Positions 32,058 to 39,970 of a DNA stretch of 64,000 nt are shown here, piece by piece. The notes beneath the pieces are model-generated. The model made no database searches. It was given only the letters and a program-made list of their open reading frames with translations, and was not told where the DNA came from. The stretch's first letter is position 1. Every line of letters begins with the position of its first letter. The stretch spans positions 76,361-140,360 of the forward strand of contig NZ_JBPYCS010000007.1 of NCBI RefSeq assembly GCF_051846935.1. Reading direction: 5' to 3'. The translations under genes and the position numbers were made by a program. The DNA is from JBPYCR01 sp051846935 (GTDB lineage Bacteria; Bacillota; Bacilli; Bacillales; Amphibacillaceae).

Positions 32058-32965
32058 TGAAAATTATATTTCAGTTTATGCTAAGGGCTCATAAAGAACA
32101 GGCTGGTTCTACGATGATACTCGTTGCTTTTAGTATGTTTATGATCATTGGATTTACCGCAATTGTCGTGGATGCCGGCAGCTTATACTTTGAAAAAAGT
32201 AAGCTACAAAAGGCGTTAGATGCTGCAGTACTTGGAGGAGCACAAAGGCTAACTATATCTGTAAATGAATCGAAGCAAGTTGCAACTAATTTAGCCGCCA
32301 AAAATGGGTACACGATACCGCTAAGTGATGTACGAGCCGGAGAAAAATATATTGAGGTGAGTCAGACGGTTCGTAAAGAATTAACATTTGCGAAGCTAAT
32401 TGGATTTAATTCTGCTGATGTTGGAGCAGATGCACGGGCAGAAATCGCCAGTGGCTTACTAAGAGGAAATGAAATTATACCTATCGGAATAGAAAAAAAG
32501 GATTTTGCAAAAGGTGCAACATATAAGTTAAATGAAACGCCTGGTAAAGGGGATAGCGGAAACTATGGTTATCTTGCGATTGGTGGTAGAGGGGCAGCTG
32601 ATTTAGAGAACGGTATTAAAACAGGATTGGAGCAACAGCTTGGAAATGTCGATACAGAGCCAGGTGTGCAGTGGGGAAAGGTTAGATCTGCGTTTAATGA
32701 TCGGGAAGCAGATGATACTGCAAACAGACCGTATTGCTCCGATTATCATACTGCAGATAAAACGTGTAAAAGAGTTGTTATCATTCCAGTCGTTGAAGAA
32801 TTTAAAAATGGTAGGTCATCGGCAACAATTATTGGTTTTGCTGCTTTTTGGATTGAATCTGTGAAAGATAAAGAAATAAAGGGGAAGTTTATCGAAATTG
32901 TGACAGATGGAGATTTTGAGCCGGGACCAGATTATGGGATTTATGGGGTGAAATTAACAAATTAA
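32054..32965 (+). CDS. TadG-like pilus assembly protein
   Basis: 303 residues. The N-terminus (EQAGSTMILVAFSMFMIIGFTAIVVDAG) is the hydrophobic Tad/Flp-assembly segment, followed by LYFEKSKLQKALDAAVLGGAQRL, characteristic of TadG/Flp-associated proteins. The remainder is extracellular and beta-rich. The von Willebrand domain found in long TadG proteins is absent; this short form is usual in Firmicutes. Two cysteines (CSDYHTADKTC) could form a disulfide outside the cell. It starts in an overlap with tadE. Confidence 0.85.
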   Translation: MMKIIFQFMLRAHKEQAGSTMILVAFSMFMIIGFTAIVVDAGSLYFEKSKLQKALDAAVLGGAQRLTISVNESKQVATNLAAKNGYTIPLSDVRAGEKYIEVSQTVRKELTFAKLIGFNSADVGADARAEIASGLLRGNEIIPIGIEKKDFAKGATYKLNETPGKGDSGNYGYLAIGGRGAADLENGIKTGLEQQLGNVDTEPGVQWGKVRSAFNDREADDTANRPYCSDYHTADKTCKRVVIIPVVEEFKNGRSSATIIGFAAFWIESVKDKEIKGKFIEIVTDGDFEPGPDYGIYGVKLTN

Positions 32966-32993
32966 GCTAAAAGAGATGAAGCAGGTGGCTTGA

Positions 32994-33593
32994 ATGAATG
33001 GAAAAAAAATTTGGATTATTGCTTTGTTGTTCGGTGTTATCGCTGCGGGACTAATGTATGTTGTTCTAAATGAGGCGAAAATGCAGTCAACCGAACCCGT
33101 CGATGCGACAGTGGCAGTAGCCGAAGATGATTTAGAGGATACAGATGTAAGTGAAGATGACGAAGCTTTAGATAATGATGAACATGAGCCGTGGAAAAAT
33201 GAAATAATTCCTGCTGCAGAAGGAAGGCGGGCAATGACAATTGAGGTAACAGACGCCCAAGGGATAGCGGGTTTTATTACACCAGGAGCATATGTTGATA
33301 TTGTTACGGTTATGGTCGTTCCAGAGGAACAAAAAGAAACGCATCATGATTCTGCAACCCTTCTCGTACAAAATGTGAAGGTGTTAGCCGTTGGCCATGC
33401 TGCCGATGATGAAGAAACGATGAAACGATACCAAATGGTAACAATAGAAGTGACACCGAACCAAGGCTTAATGCTTGGATTTGCCTCTAAATATGACCTG
33501 TATTTAATGCTTCGAACAGAAGGGGATAAACAGTTAGAAAAAGATCGGACACATGTTCATGAGGACGAGTTACACGAAGGGGTGTTTAAATAG
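32994..33593 (+). CDS. cpaB: CpaB/RcpC-like pilus assembly protein
   Basis: 199 residues: an N-terminal membrane anchor (about 5-25), a very acidic linker (EDDLEDTDVSEDDEALDNDE, about 43-62), then a SAF/RcpC-type beta domain (GRRAMTIEVTDAQGIAGFITPGAYVDIVTV, MVTIEVTPNQGLMLGFASKYDLYLMLR). CpaB proteins act in the envelope part of Tad secretion. The usual N-terminal SAF repeat (PVxVAxxDIxxGxxI) is missing and replaced by the acidic stretch, so it is a shortened member. GCAGGTGG is upstream of the ATG. Confidence 0.82.
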   Translation: MNGKKIWIIALLFGVIAAGLMYVVLNEAKMQSTEPVDATVAVAEDDLEDTDVSEDDEALDNDEHEPWKNEIIPAAEGRRAMTIEVTDAQGIAGFITPGAYVDIVTVMVVPEEQKETHHDSATLLVQNVKVLAVGHAADDEETMKRYQMVTIEVTPNQGLMLGFASKYDLYLMLRTEGDKQLEKDRTHVHEDELHEGVFK

Positions 33594-34771
33594 TGAGGAA
33601 ATTATGTGTGATGGCTGAGACGCAAGAATTCAAAACAAAGCTTGAACAATCATTAGACTTTCAAGCATATGCAGTGGATTGGGCTACGAATGAAACGATG
33701 CTACTTGATCGTCTAAAGGCAGAGGCACATTCATTTGTTATTTTACCTGACTCCCCTTCCTATAACGTATATCATTTATGCGAACAGCTTGTATATTATT
33801 TTCCCCATTTGAGCGTATTGTTAGCTTTTAATGCCGAGAAAGATATAGACATGAGGCAAACACTGCGAGCTGGAGCAAGCGATGTTGTCTTTTTAACCGA
33901 TTCTACTTCGAAAATAAAAAGAGATATAGATGCGGCAATAGAAAAAAAAGAAGAACTACAAACACATAAAGCCGCCCAAAAACCAAAAAAAACAAAGGCA
34001 TCACGGGTCATTACGATTACGAGTACAAAAGGCGGCGTTGGGAAAACAACTTTAGCCGTTAATCTTGCAATAGCATTTAGCAAGAAGATGTCGAAAGTAG
34101 CTATTCTAGACTTAGATTTACAGTTTGGTGATGTTGCATTATTTTGTGATGTAAGCGCTAAGAAAAGTATTTACGACTGGGTTAAAGAGGATAAAAGCGG
34201 GGTTCAAATCGATCGGTTTTTAACTTTATATAAAAGTGGTGTGCATTTTTTGTCAGCACCACATCGACCGGAGTTTGCAGAAGTAATTACAGGAGACGAT
34301 GTGCGCAGAGCTATTCGTTTAATGAGAGAACAGTTTGACATTATTATTATTGATACATCTTCACACTTTAATGAAAATACCATTGTTGCACTAGAAAATT
34401 CCGATGACATTTTATTAACGACTTCTCCCGAGCTGCCAGCGTTGAAAAATAGCAAGCTACTACTCGAAACGATCAGTTCATTAAAGCTATCAGCAAAAGT
34501 TAAAGTGATTGTGAATAAAGAAGCAAAGGTTAAAGGAATAACGCTTGAAACCGTTGAGAAAGTTTGTGGGCGAAAGGTTTTTGCAAGCTTACCTTTAAAT
34601 GAAAAAGGGATGAGTGCAGCAATAAATGAAGGAAATCCCATCTGCTTTTCTAACCCACGATCTGCGCCAGCGAAGCAACTGTTTCGCTTGGCATCTTCTA
34701 TAGTTGGTGTCGAAGTAGACCGAAATAGAAAAAAGAAGAAGCAAGTTGTTCAAGCAAGGGGGCATGCATAA
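33593..34771 (+). CDS. cpaE: CpaE/TadZ-like pilus localisation ATPase
   Basis: 392 residues: an N-terminal receiver-like domain (about 1-120, with LLAFNAEKDIDMRQTLRAGASDVVFL) and a ParA/MinD-type ATPase with the deviant Walker A KGGVGKTT (about 146-153), switch I region DLDLQFGDVALF and Walker B-like FDIIIIDTSS. TadZ proteins place the pilus machine at the cell pole. The GTG start overlaps the cpaB stop by one base, and the next gene follows without a gap. Confidence 0.9.
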   Translation: MRKLCVMAETQEFKTKLEQSLDFQAYAVDWATNETMLLDRLKAEAHSFVILPDSPSYNVYHLCEQLVYYFPHLSVLLAFNAEKDIDMRQTLRAGASDVVFLTDSTSKIKRDIDAAIEKKEELQTHKAAQKPKKTKASRVITITSTKGGVGKTTLAVNLAIAFSKKMSKVAILDLDLQFGDVALFCDVSAKKSIYDWVKEDKSGVQIDRFLTLYKSGVHFLSAPHRPEFAEVITGDDVRRAIRLMREQFDIIIIDTSSHFNENTIVALENSDDILLTTSPELPALKNSKLLLETISSLKLSAKVKVIVNKEAKVKGITLETVEKVCGRKVFASLPLNEKGMSAAINEGNPICFSNPRSAPAKQLFRLASSIVGVEVDRNRKKKKQVVQARGHA

Positions 34772-36115
34772 ATGTCTTTATTATCAAGACTTGGTAAAGA
34801 AGAGCAAGGAACAAAGCCGATTGTAGAACAAATAGAAAGCAAGCCACCAGATTCCTTAATGAATAAAGAAGAGGAATTAGAAGATTTGGAGAGACAACTA
34901 CACGCTTATCTTGTGGATGAGCTTAAAAAACCTGCTAACCAAGGCCAGGACATTGAACCACTTATTAATAATCTATGTAATGTGTTTTTTGAAAAGGAAG
35001 GAAGTCATCTTTCTTATGAGGAAAAAGAACAGTTATTGAAGGATACTTCGCATGAATTAACAGGCTATGGACCAATTTCACCTCTGTTAGCAGATTCTCA
35101 GATTTCAGAGGTAATGGTGAATGGGCCAAAGGACATTTTTGTTGAAATCTCAGGTAAAATTGAAAAAACGAATGTTCAATTTCGTGATAATTTGCATGTA
35201 TTGCGTATTATTGAAAAAATCGTTGCGCCACTAGGTAGGAGAATTGATGAAAGTGTGCCAATGGTAGATGCAAGGCTACCGGATGGGTCCCGGGTGAATG
35301 CGATTATTCCACCGCTTGCTTTAAATGGTCCGACGTTAACTATCCGAAAGTTTGCTAAAGATCCTTTTACGATTCATGATTTGGTACGATTTGGTACACT
35401 AAATGAAAATATGGCCGCCTTTTTAAAAGCTTCCGTCGTTTCAAGGTTAAATGTCTTTATTAGTGGAGGAACAGGATCTGGGAAGACGAGTACATTGAAT
35501 GTGATGTCTTCATTTATCCCATCGGATGAACGGATCGTTACCATTGAAGACGCTGCTGAGCTGCAGCTTACGCAAGAGCATGTTGTTTCATTGGAGTCAC
35601 GTCCGCCTAACATTGAAGGAGAAGGGCAAATAACGATAAGGGATTTAATCGTTAACTCATTACGTATGCGACCAGATCGTATTATTGTAGGTGAGGTGCG
35701 GGGTGCAGAGGCATTGGATATGCTGCAGGCAATGAATACCGGGCATGAAGGAAGCTTGGGTACCGGGCATGCAAATTCGCCTAGAGATTTATTGGCTCGT
35801 CTAGAGACAATGGTTTTAATGGCTGGGTTTGATTTGCCTGTCCGAGCCATTCGAGAACAAATAGCGAGTGCACTGGATTTAATTGTACAACAAGAACGAA
35901 TGCGAGATGGAACAAGAAAAGTCACCCGTATAACAGAAGTCTTAGGTTTAGAAGGGGACACAATCGTTCTTCAGGATGTATTTATCTATCAGCCCTCACC
36001 TAACAATTCCTCTGAGAATAGTAACTTTGTTACAACTGGCGTCCAGCCACATTGTATTGAGCAATTTAAAAATGCCGGTTTTCATATAGAAGATATGTTT
36101 GGGGGGGAATGGTAA
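34772..36115 (+). CDS. tadA: Tad secretion ATPase TadA/CpaF
   Basis: 447 residues; a VirB11/PulE-class ATPase that powers Flp pilus assembly. Motifs: Walker A GGTGSGKTS (about 231-239), the Asp box region ERIVTIEDAAELQL, Walker B RPDRIIVGEVRGAEALDML, and the His box GHEGSLGTGHANSPRDLLARLETM. The N-terminal domain contains GYGPISPLLADSQISEVMVNGP, typical of CpaF. It is directly after cpaE and overlaps tadB by one base. Confidence 0.95.
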   Translation: MSLLSRLGKEEQGTKPIVEQIESKPPDSLMNKEEELEDLERQLHAYLVDELKKPANQGQDIEPLINNLCNVFFEKEGSHLSYEEKEQLLKDTSHELTGYGPISPLLADSQISEVMVNGPKDIFVEISGKIEKTNVQFRDNLHVLRIIEKIVAPLGRRIDESVPMVDARLPDGSRVNAIIPPLALNGPTLTIRKFAKDPFTIHDLVRFGTLNENMAAFLKASVVSRLNVFISGGTGSGKTSTLNVMSSFIPSDERIVTIEDAAELQLTQEHVVSLESRPPNIEGEGQITIRDLIVNSLRMRPDRIIVGEVRGAEALDMLQAMNTGHEGSLGTGHANSPRDLLARLETMVLMAGFDLPVRAIREQIASALDLIVQQERMRDGTRKVTRITEVLGLEGDTIVLQDVFIYQPSPNNSSENSNFVTTGVQPHCIEQFKNAGFHIEDMFGGEW

Positions 36116-37083
36116 TGGAATATTATTCCCTGATTATTATTTTAATTTCATTTATTGGGACGACGTTACTAATTAAATATACAGCGACACGGATGGTACG
36201 TAAGCAGAAATACAGAAGTAGACTAAAGAAATATGGAATGCTCGAGCCAGGGGACTCGGCTCCTCAAAAGAAGAATAGTAAAGCGAAAGAAAAGACACCG
36301 TTTGTGACAAGGGTAGGGTATGCGATTGAAAAGGGAATTAACCTTTCCAAATATGAGCCGATTTTAACACAATCAGGTGTACAACTATCTGCAGGAGAGC
36401 TGTTTATTGGCCGAATAATGACAACAATGATATGTATGCTAATTGGTTACTTTTATGCGTTTCACTTTGTACTTATTATATTACTAGGTGTAATTGGTTT
36501 TCAATTACCGGTTGTCTATGTAAAAAAGAGAAGGAAAAAACGGCTCCAACGATGCTCGGAGCAACTAGGAGACGTACTTGGCACAATGGCTAATGCGCTA
36601 CGGGCAGGATTTAGTTTTATGCAAACGATGAAGATGGTTGCAGATGAGGTTGATGCACCACTTGGGCCTGAGTTTGCAAATGCATTAAAGGAAATTAATT
36701 ACGGGGTTAATGTGGAAGATGCCTTTGCAAATTTAATAAAACGGCTGCCCGATAAAGAGTTGGAAATCGTGCTTAATACGATTCTTATTCAACGTTCAAG
36801 TGGAGGGAATTTAACGTATTTGCTGGAAACGATGCAAGAGACCATCATTGATCGTGGGCGCGTTAAAGATGAAGTACAAGCATTGACTGCACAAGGAAAA
36901 ATGTCATCCATCGTTGTAACACTTTTACCGATATTATTAGCCGTCTATATTCGGTTTGTCAATCCAGAGTATTTTTTTATGCTATTCTCACATCCACTTG
37001 GCTGGGGGATGGTTATTATTGGGGTAATTAATATTATTCTTGGCTGGCTATTTATTAAGAAAATTGTGCATATCGAGGTGTAA
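36115..37083 (+). CDS. tadB: Tad inner-membrane protein TadB
   Basis: 322 residues, four membrane segments (pair at about 2-20 and 98-130, pair at about 265-318) around a T2SF-type cytoplasmic domain with LGDVLGTMANALRAGFSFMQTM and RSSGGNLTYLLETMQETI. It forms the membrane platform with TadC. ATG 36115 lies 8 bases after a G7 run and overlaps the tadA stop; an ATG 6 bases earlier is possible. Confidence 0.92.
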   Translation: MEYYSLIIILISFIGTTLLIKYTATRMVRKQKYRSRLKKYGMLEPGDSAPQKKNSKAKEKTPFVTRVGYAIEKGINLSKYEPILTQSGVQLSAGELFIGRIMTTMICMLIGYFYAFHFVLIILLGVIGFQLPVVYVKKRRKKRLQRCSEQLGDVLGTMANALRAGFSFMQTMKMVADEVDAPLGPEFANALKEINYGVNVEDAFANLIKRLPDKELEIVLNTILIQRSSGGNLTYLLETMQETIIDRGRVKDEVQALTAQGKMSSIVVTLLPILLAVYIRFVNPEYFFMLFSHPLGWGMVIIGVINIILGWLFIKKIVHIEV

Positions 37084-37086
37084 ACA

Positions 37087-38010
37087 ATGCTAATGATCTT
37101 GCTTTTTTTGATAACGATGACTTTTTTCACTTTTCTGTTTGCAGGGGCTTTAACAAAGGTGTATCGTAAGCAATTGGTAATTTCAAGAAGAATTACCGAG
37201 CACCTTTCACCGGAAGGAAGCATACAAAAAAAACGCGAAGAAGTTACAAAACGAACGCATTTTAAAAGTATTATCACACTAAGCAATAAATTAAAGGTAT
37301 TCATTGATAAAAGACTACCACAAAACAAAAAAAATGATCTGGAACGGAGGTTGCGTGAGGCAGGGTATCCGTTTAAGTTAACACCGGTTGAATTTCGTCT
37401 TATGCAATCTATTATTGGGCTTTTATTCTTTATTACTGTGTTTGCAATGATAAGCAGTATAAGCGAAAGTCCGCTGTCTAACCTTTTTTTAGCAGGTATA
37501 ATGGCACTTCTAGGAATGTACTTTCTTTCTTTTTATATAAGCAACCGAACGAAAAAAAGGCGATTAATAATTGAAAAGTCAATGCCAGATTTCTTTGATA
37601 TGGTTAATTTATCAATTGAAGCGGGAATGAGTTTAGATTCGGCATTACTAAAGGTATGCAGACAAACAAGAGGTCCTTTGTCAGAGGAGTTTATGGATAC
37701 GATTGAAGATATGAAGCTAGGAAAGTCAAGAAGAGAAGCATTTTCTGACTTACGAAATCGTGTTCCGGTACCTCGATTCCAGAGCATTATTACTTCCCTT
37801 ATTCAGGCGGATATGCTTGGAGTCGGTATGTCCAAAGTGCTTCGTACATTGACAGAAAGAATTCGTGAGCAACGGACGCAATTAGCACGAGAGCAAGCAA
37901 TGAAAGCGCCTGTTAAAATGATCTTTCCAATGATGTTATTTATTTTCCCTGCGATATTTATCGTCTTATTAGGACCATTAGTCATATATTTGCTGGAAAT
38001 GGTTTTTTAA
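37087..38010 (+). CDS. tadC: Tad inner-membrane protein TadC
   Basis: 307 residues with the same T2SF plan as TadB: an N-terminal helix, a helical pair (about 110-155), the motif DFFDMVNLSIEAGMSLDSALLKV, AFSDLRNRVPVPRFQSIITSLIQADMLGVGMSKVLRTL, and a last hydrophobic segment. It begins 3 bases after tadB and closes the tad operon. No outer-membrane secretin gene is present, as expected for a Gram-positive Tad system. No standard terminator was seen before the next promoter at 38043. Confidence 0.92.
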   Translation: MLMILLFLITMTFFTFLFAGALTKVYRKQLVISRRITEHLSPEGSIQKKREEVTKRTHFKSIITLSNKLKVFIDKRLPQNKKNDLERRLREAGYPFKLTPVEFRLMQSIIGLLFFITVFAMISSISESPLSNLFLAGIMALLGMYFLSFYISNRTKKRRLIIEKSMPDFFDMVNLSIEAGMSLDSALLKVCRQTRGPLSEEFMDTIEDMKLGKSRREAFSDLRNRVPVPRFQSIITSLIQADMLGVGMSKVLRTLTERIREQRTQLAREQAMKAPVKMIFPMMLFIFPAIFIVLLGPLVIYLLEMVF

Positions 38011-38042
38011 GGGATTTATTTTTCTAAATATTAAAATAATTG

Positions 38043-38101
38043 TTGCAAATAGAAGCGAACTTAGGTATCATATATGCATCAACTCGTTCTTTAAAGAGAA
38101 C
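38043..38101 (+). promoter_or_regulatory. Promoter and SinR-type operator of the peptide/GNAT transcript
   Basis: TTGCAA (38043-38048), a 17-base spacer and TATCAT (38066-38071). Just after the expected start site lies GTTCTTT-AA-AGAGAAC (38086-38101), two inverted copies of the SinR consensus GTTCTYT with a 2-base gap. A SinR homologue with a near-identical recognition helix is encoded at 52350. The flanks (CAACT / AGTTG) extend the dyad. Confidence 0.68.
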
Positions 38102-38106
38102 AAGTT

Positions 38107-38164
38107 GCTGCATAGTTTATTGCTATGCAGCATACAATGCCATGAGGCTATACATAGCATTGTA
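38107..38164 (+). other. Two perfect stem-loops in the 5' leader of the peptide gene
   Basis: GCTGCATAG / CTATGCAGC (38107-38115, 38123-38131) and TACAATGC / GCATTGTA (38133-38140, 38157-38164) stand back to back, ending 8 bases before the ribosome site. Neither has a T-run, so they are not terminators. They may stabilise the mRNA or gate translation. Confidence 0.55.
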
Positions 38165-38188
38165 GGATAAGAGAAAGGAGTGAAGAAT

Positions 38189-38323
38189 GTGAAAAAAGAA
38201 TGGATAACACCACAATTAGAAGAGTTGGATGTAAGCAAGACGATGAAATGCTGGCCAGAACTTAAGAGCGCATCTGCGGAAGCAGAGTCGGATTTTTGGG
38301 ACGATAAACTTTGTGACAGTTAA
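38189..38323 (+). CDS. 44-residue RiPP-precursor-like peptide with lasso-type (paeninodin-like) leader
   Basis: The GTG start has AAAGGAGTG 9 bases upstream. The N-terminal half, KKEWITPQLEELDVSKTM, fits the leader consensus of paeninodin-type lasso peptides (K-x-W/Y-x-x-P-x-L-E-x-LDV-x-x-T-M), including the conserved Thr before the cleavage site. The proposed core is about 25 residues, acidic, with two cysteines (second and third from last positions), several Ala/Ser/Glu and a terminal DS as in paeninodin. It lacks Asp/Glu at core positions 7-9 needed for a lasso ring, and no lasso cyclase, protease or RRE gene is in the window. So the leader type is well supported, the product chemistry is unknown. 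A GNAT gene follows on the same transcript. Confidence 0.65.
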   Translation: MKKEWITPQLEELDVSKTMKCWPELKSASAEAESDFWDDKLCDS

Positions 38324-38340
38324 TTTAAAGCTCGATGGAA

Positions 38341-38374
38341 TTTGCAGCTCTTAATTTTTAATAAGGGCTGCAAA
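38341..38374 (+). terminator. Strong hairpin between the peptide and GNAT genes
   Basis: TTTGCAGCTCTT / AAGGGCTGCAAA forms a 12-bp stem (one G-U pair, 10-nt loop) with no T-run. Such structures after RiPP precursors commonly protect the precursor mRNA or reduce downstream expression. Confidence 0.6.
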
Positions 38375-38418
38375 ACTTTACCAAAATTGATATGAATTTT
38401 AATAAAGGATGGTTTTAC

Positions 38419-39066
38419 TTGTATGAAAAAGTGAAAACAAAGCGTCAGCAAGAGAGCTTTGCCAAAACATGGGAATACTTTTGCAAGCAATATGGTTGGT
38501 ATAATGATCCATATACAAAAGTAGGAACAAGATACAATTTACTATATAAGAAAAATGCGTTTAAAAAAAATGAAGTCATTGGTACGTTGGAGCTAATCCC
38601 ATATAAGCCGAATACATCTTATAGTACGGTAGACGGTCCGGGAAGAGCAGCATTTAATACGTATAAAGAATTTCGTATAAATCAAAACCGTGTATGGGAA
38701 ATAGATAAATTATGTATTCATACCGATTTTCAAAGAAAAGGATATTTTTACGTATTTATTCAAATAATTTTAGAGCATGCTAAAAGCAATCGTTCGATGT
38801 ATCTGTTAGCTTTAACCGAAAAGAAACTTTTTCGTATGCTTAAAATGCAATTTGGCTCCTTTGTTGAACAAAAAGGAAATGAACTACCTGGTCCAACAAC
38901 TGCACTCGTTCCAACGGTTATTCATATTGGAAAAGTAAACGATGTTTTGAAAACGATCCGTACGCAATCAAAGAACTCCTTTATCGTACATAGCGTGTAC
39001 AATCAAGATACGGAGAAAATTGTAAAATTGGCACTCCTTCCTAATATGTTTAAAGAACGCACTTGA
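38419..39066 (+). CDS. GNAT-family acyltransferase
   Basis: About 215 residues. The acyl-CoA binding core is visible: RVWEIDKLCIHTDFQRKGYFYVFIQIILEHAK, where strand-loop-helix with QRKGY replaces the usual Q/RxxGxG/A, and LLALTEKKLFRMLKMQFGSF follows as the last core helix/strand. Several such GNATs act on peptides, lipids or sugars. Because it follows the RiPP-like peptide gene it may acylate that peptide, or serve the matrix polysaccharide. The TTG at 38419 has AAAGGATGG upstream and is preferred over the ATG at 38392, which has no ribosome site. Its 3' end contains the eps -35 box. Confidence 0.72.
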   Translation: MYEKVKTKRQQESFAKTWEYFCKQYGWYNDPYTKVGTRYNLLYKKNAFKKNEVIGTLELIPYKPNTSYSTVDGPGRAAFNTYKEFRINQNRVWEIDKLCIHTDFQRKGYFYVFIQIILEHAKSNRSMYLLALTEKKLFRMLKMQFGSFVEQKGNELPGPTTALVPTVIHIGKVNDVLKTIRTQSKNSFIVHSVYNQDTEKIVKLALLPNMFKERT

Positions 39067-39091
39067 CACGTTCTTTATTAAGAACTATAAT
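39052..39091 (+). promoter_or_regulatory. Consensus eps promoter overlapped by SinR-type half-sites
   Basis: TTGACA (39063-39068), exactly 17 bases, TATAAT (39086-39091): a perfect sigma-A promoter. The spacer is GTTCTTT-at-TAAGAAC (39070-39085), an inverted pair of SinR half-sites with the second one base off consensus. A third, perfect inverted half-site AAAGAAC lies at 39052-39058. A promoter this strong needs a repressor, and the geometry would block RNA polymerase directly. The AAAGAACG/CGTTCTTT pair could also form a hairpin at the end of the GNAT mRNA. Confidence 0.82.
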
Positions 39092-39241
39092 AGGAAACAA
39101 TCTTACAATACTTAGCCATATAACACTTAAAACATAAATTTCCATATATTTTTTCCACGATTGTTCGTTATAAAGAATTAAAAAAGGATTTTTAAAGTAA
39201 TAAAGCATAATGTATCACATAGAATAAAAAGGTGGTTACGT

Positions 39242-39970
39242 ATGGAGAGCCGAAACCGGGAACATTATCTCACTGCTGAGAAAGAAATAAATATGAAAGA
39301 CTTTTATGATGTTATCAAGCGACGCGCATGGATTATTATTTTATTAACAATTGTTGCAACCGTTGGAGGGTTTTATCTTAATAAATTAAATGATAATCCG
39401 ATGTATCAATCTTCCGCACGAATCATCGTTGGCCCTGACAGTCAGATGCAAACGTTAATGGTCGTTATTAAAGATCAAATAATTATGGAGAGTGTCATTG
39501 AGGAGCTTCAATTAAATAAAACGACGGATCAGCTAGCAAGTCAAGTGCAGGTTGAGCGCGTAGATGATTCACAAGTAATTAGCATATCTGTTACAGACGC
39601 GATTGCAAAGCAAGCAGCAGCAATTGCGAATGTTACAGCAACAATTTTTAAAAACGAAGTTGGCACGATTCTTGGTTTTGATGATGTCGAAGTATTATCC
39701 GAGGCAAAGGAGAGTCCATTACCAATCAATGAAAATACAAATAAAGCGGTAGTCTTTGCTGCAATTTTTGGGTTTGCAACAGGGATCGGGCTTGTCTTTT
39801 TGCTTGATGTATTGGATGGAACAATTGCTAAAAATAAAGAGCTGGAAGAAATATTAGGCGTGCCTGTAATTGGTGTTATTTCAAACATGAACAGCAAGCG
39901 AAAGGTTGAAAGCAAATCGAAGAAGTCAAAAGTTATTGAAGTGAGAGGGGATGCCGTTGATATTAAATAA
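39242..39970 (+). CDS. Chain-length determinant / tyrosine-kinase modulator (Wzz, EpsA/YwqC-like)
   Basis: 242 residues with two membrane helices (about 32-48 and 177-195) bordering an extracellular domain, as in Wzz/CapA proteins. The second helix is followed by LDVLDGTIAKNKELEEILGVPVIGVI, the family's Pro/Gly-rich C-terminal segment that contacts the cytoplasmic kinase. It controls polymer length together with the BY-kinase encoded next. AAGGTGG precedes the ATG; a second in-frame ATG at 39294 (MKDFYDVIKRR) is closer to the family's usual start. It is the first gene of the eps operon. Overlap with the kinase gene is about 20 bases. Confidence 0.87.
   Translation: MESRNREHYLTAEKEINMKDFYDVIKRRAWIIILLTIVATVGGFYLNKLNDNPMYQSSARIIVGPDSQMQTLMVVIKDQIIMESVIEELQLNKTTDQLASQVQVERVDDSQVISISVTDAIAKQAAAIANVTATIFKNEVGTILGFDDVEVLSEAKESPLPINENTNKAVVFAAIFGFATGIGLVFLLDVLDGTIAKNKELEEILGVPVIGVISNMNSKRKVESKSKKSKVIEVRGDAVDIK

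Noticed and set aside
38189..38323. Calling the 44-residue peptide a true lasso peptide
   Set aside because: The leader fits, but no Asp or Glu lies at core positions 7-9 and no cyclase, protease or RRE gene is in the window.
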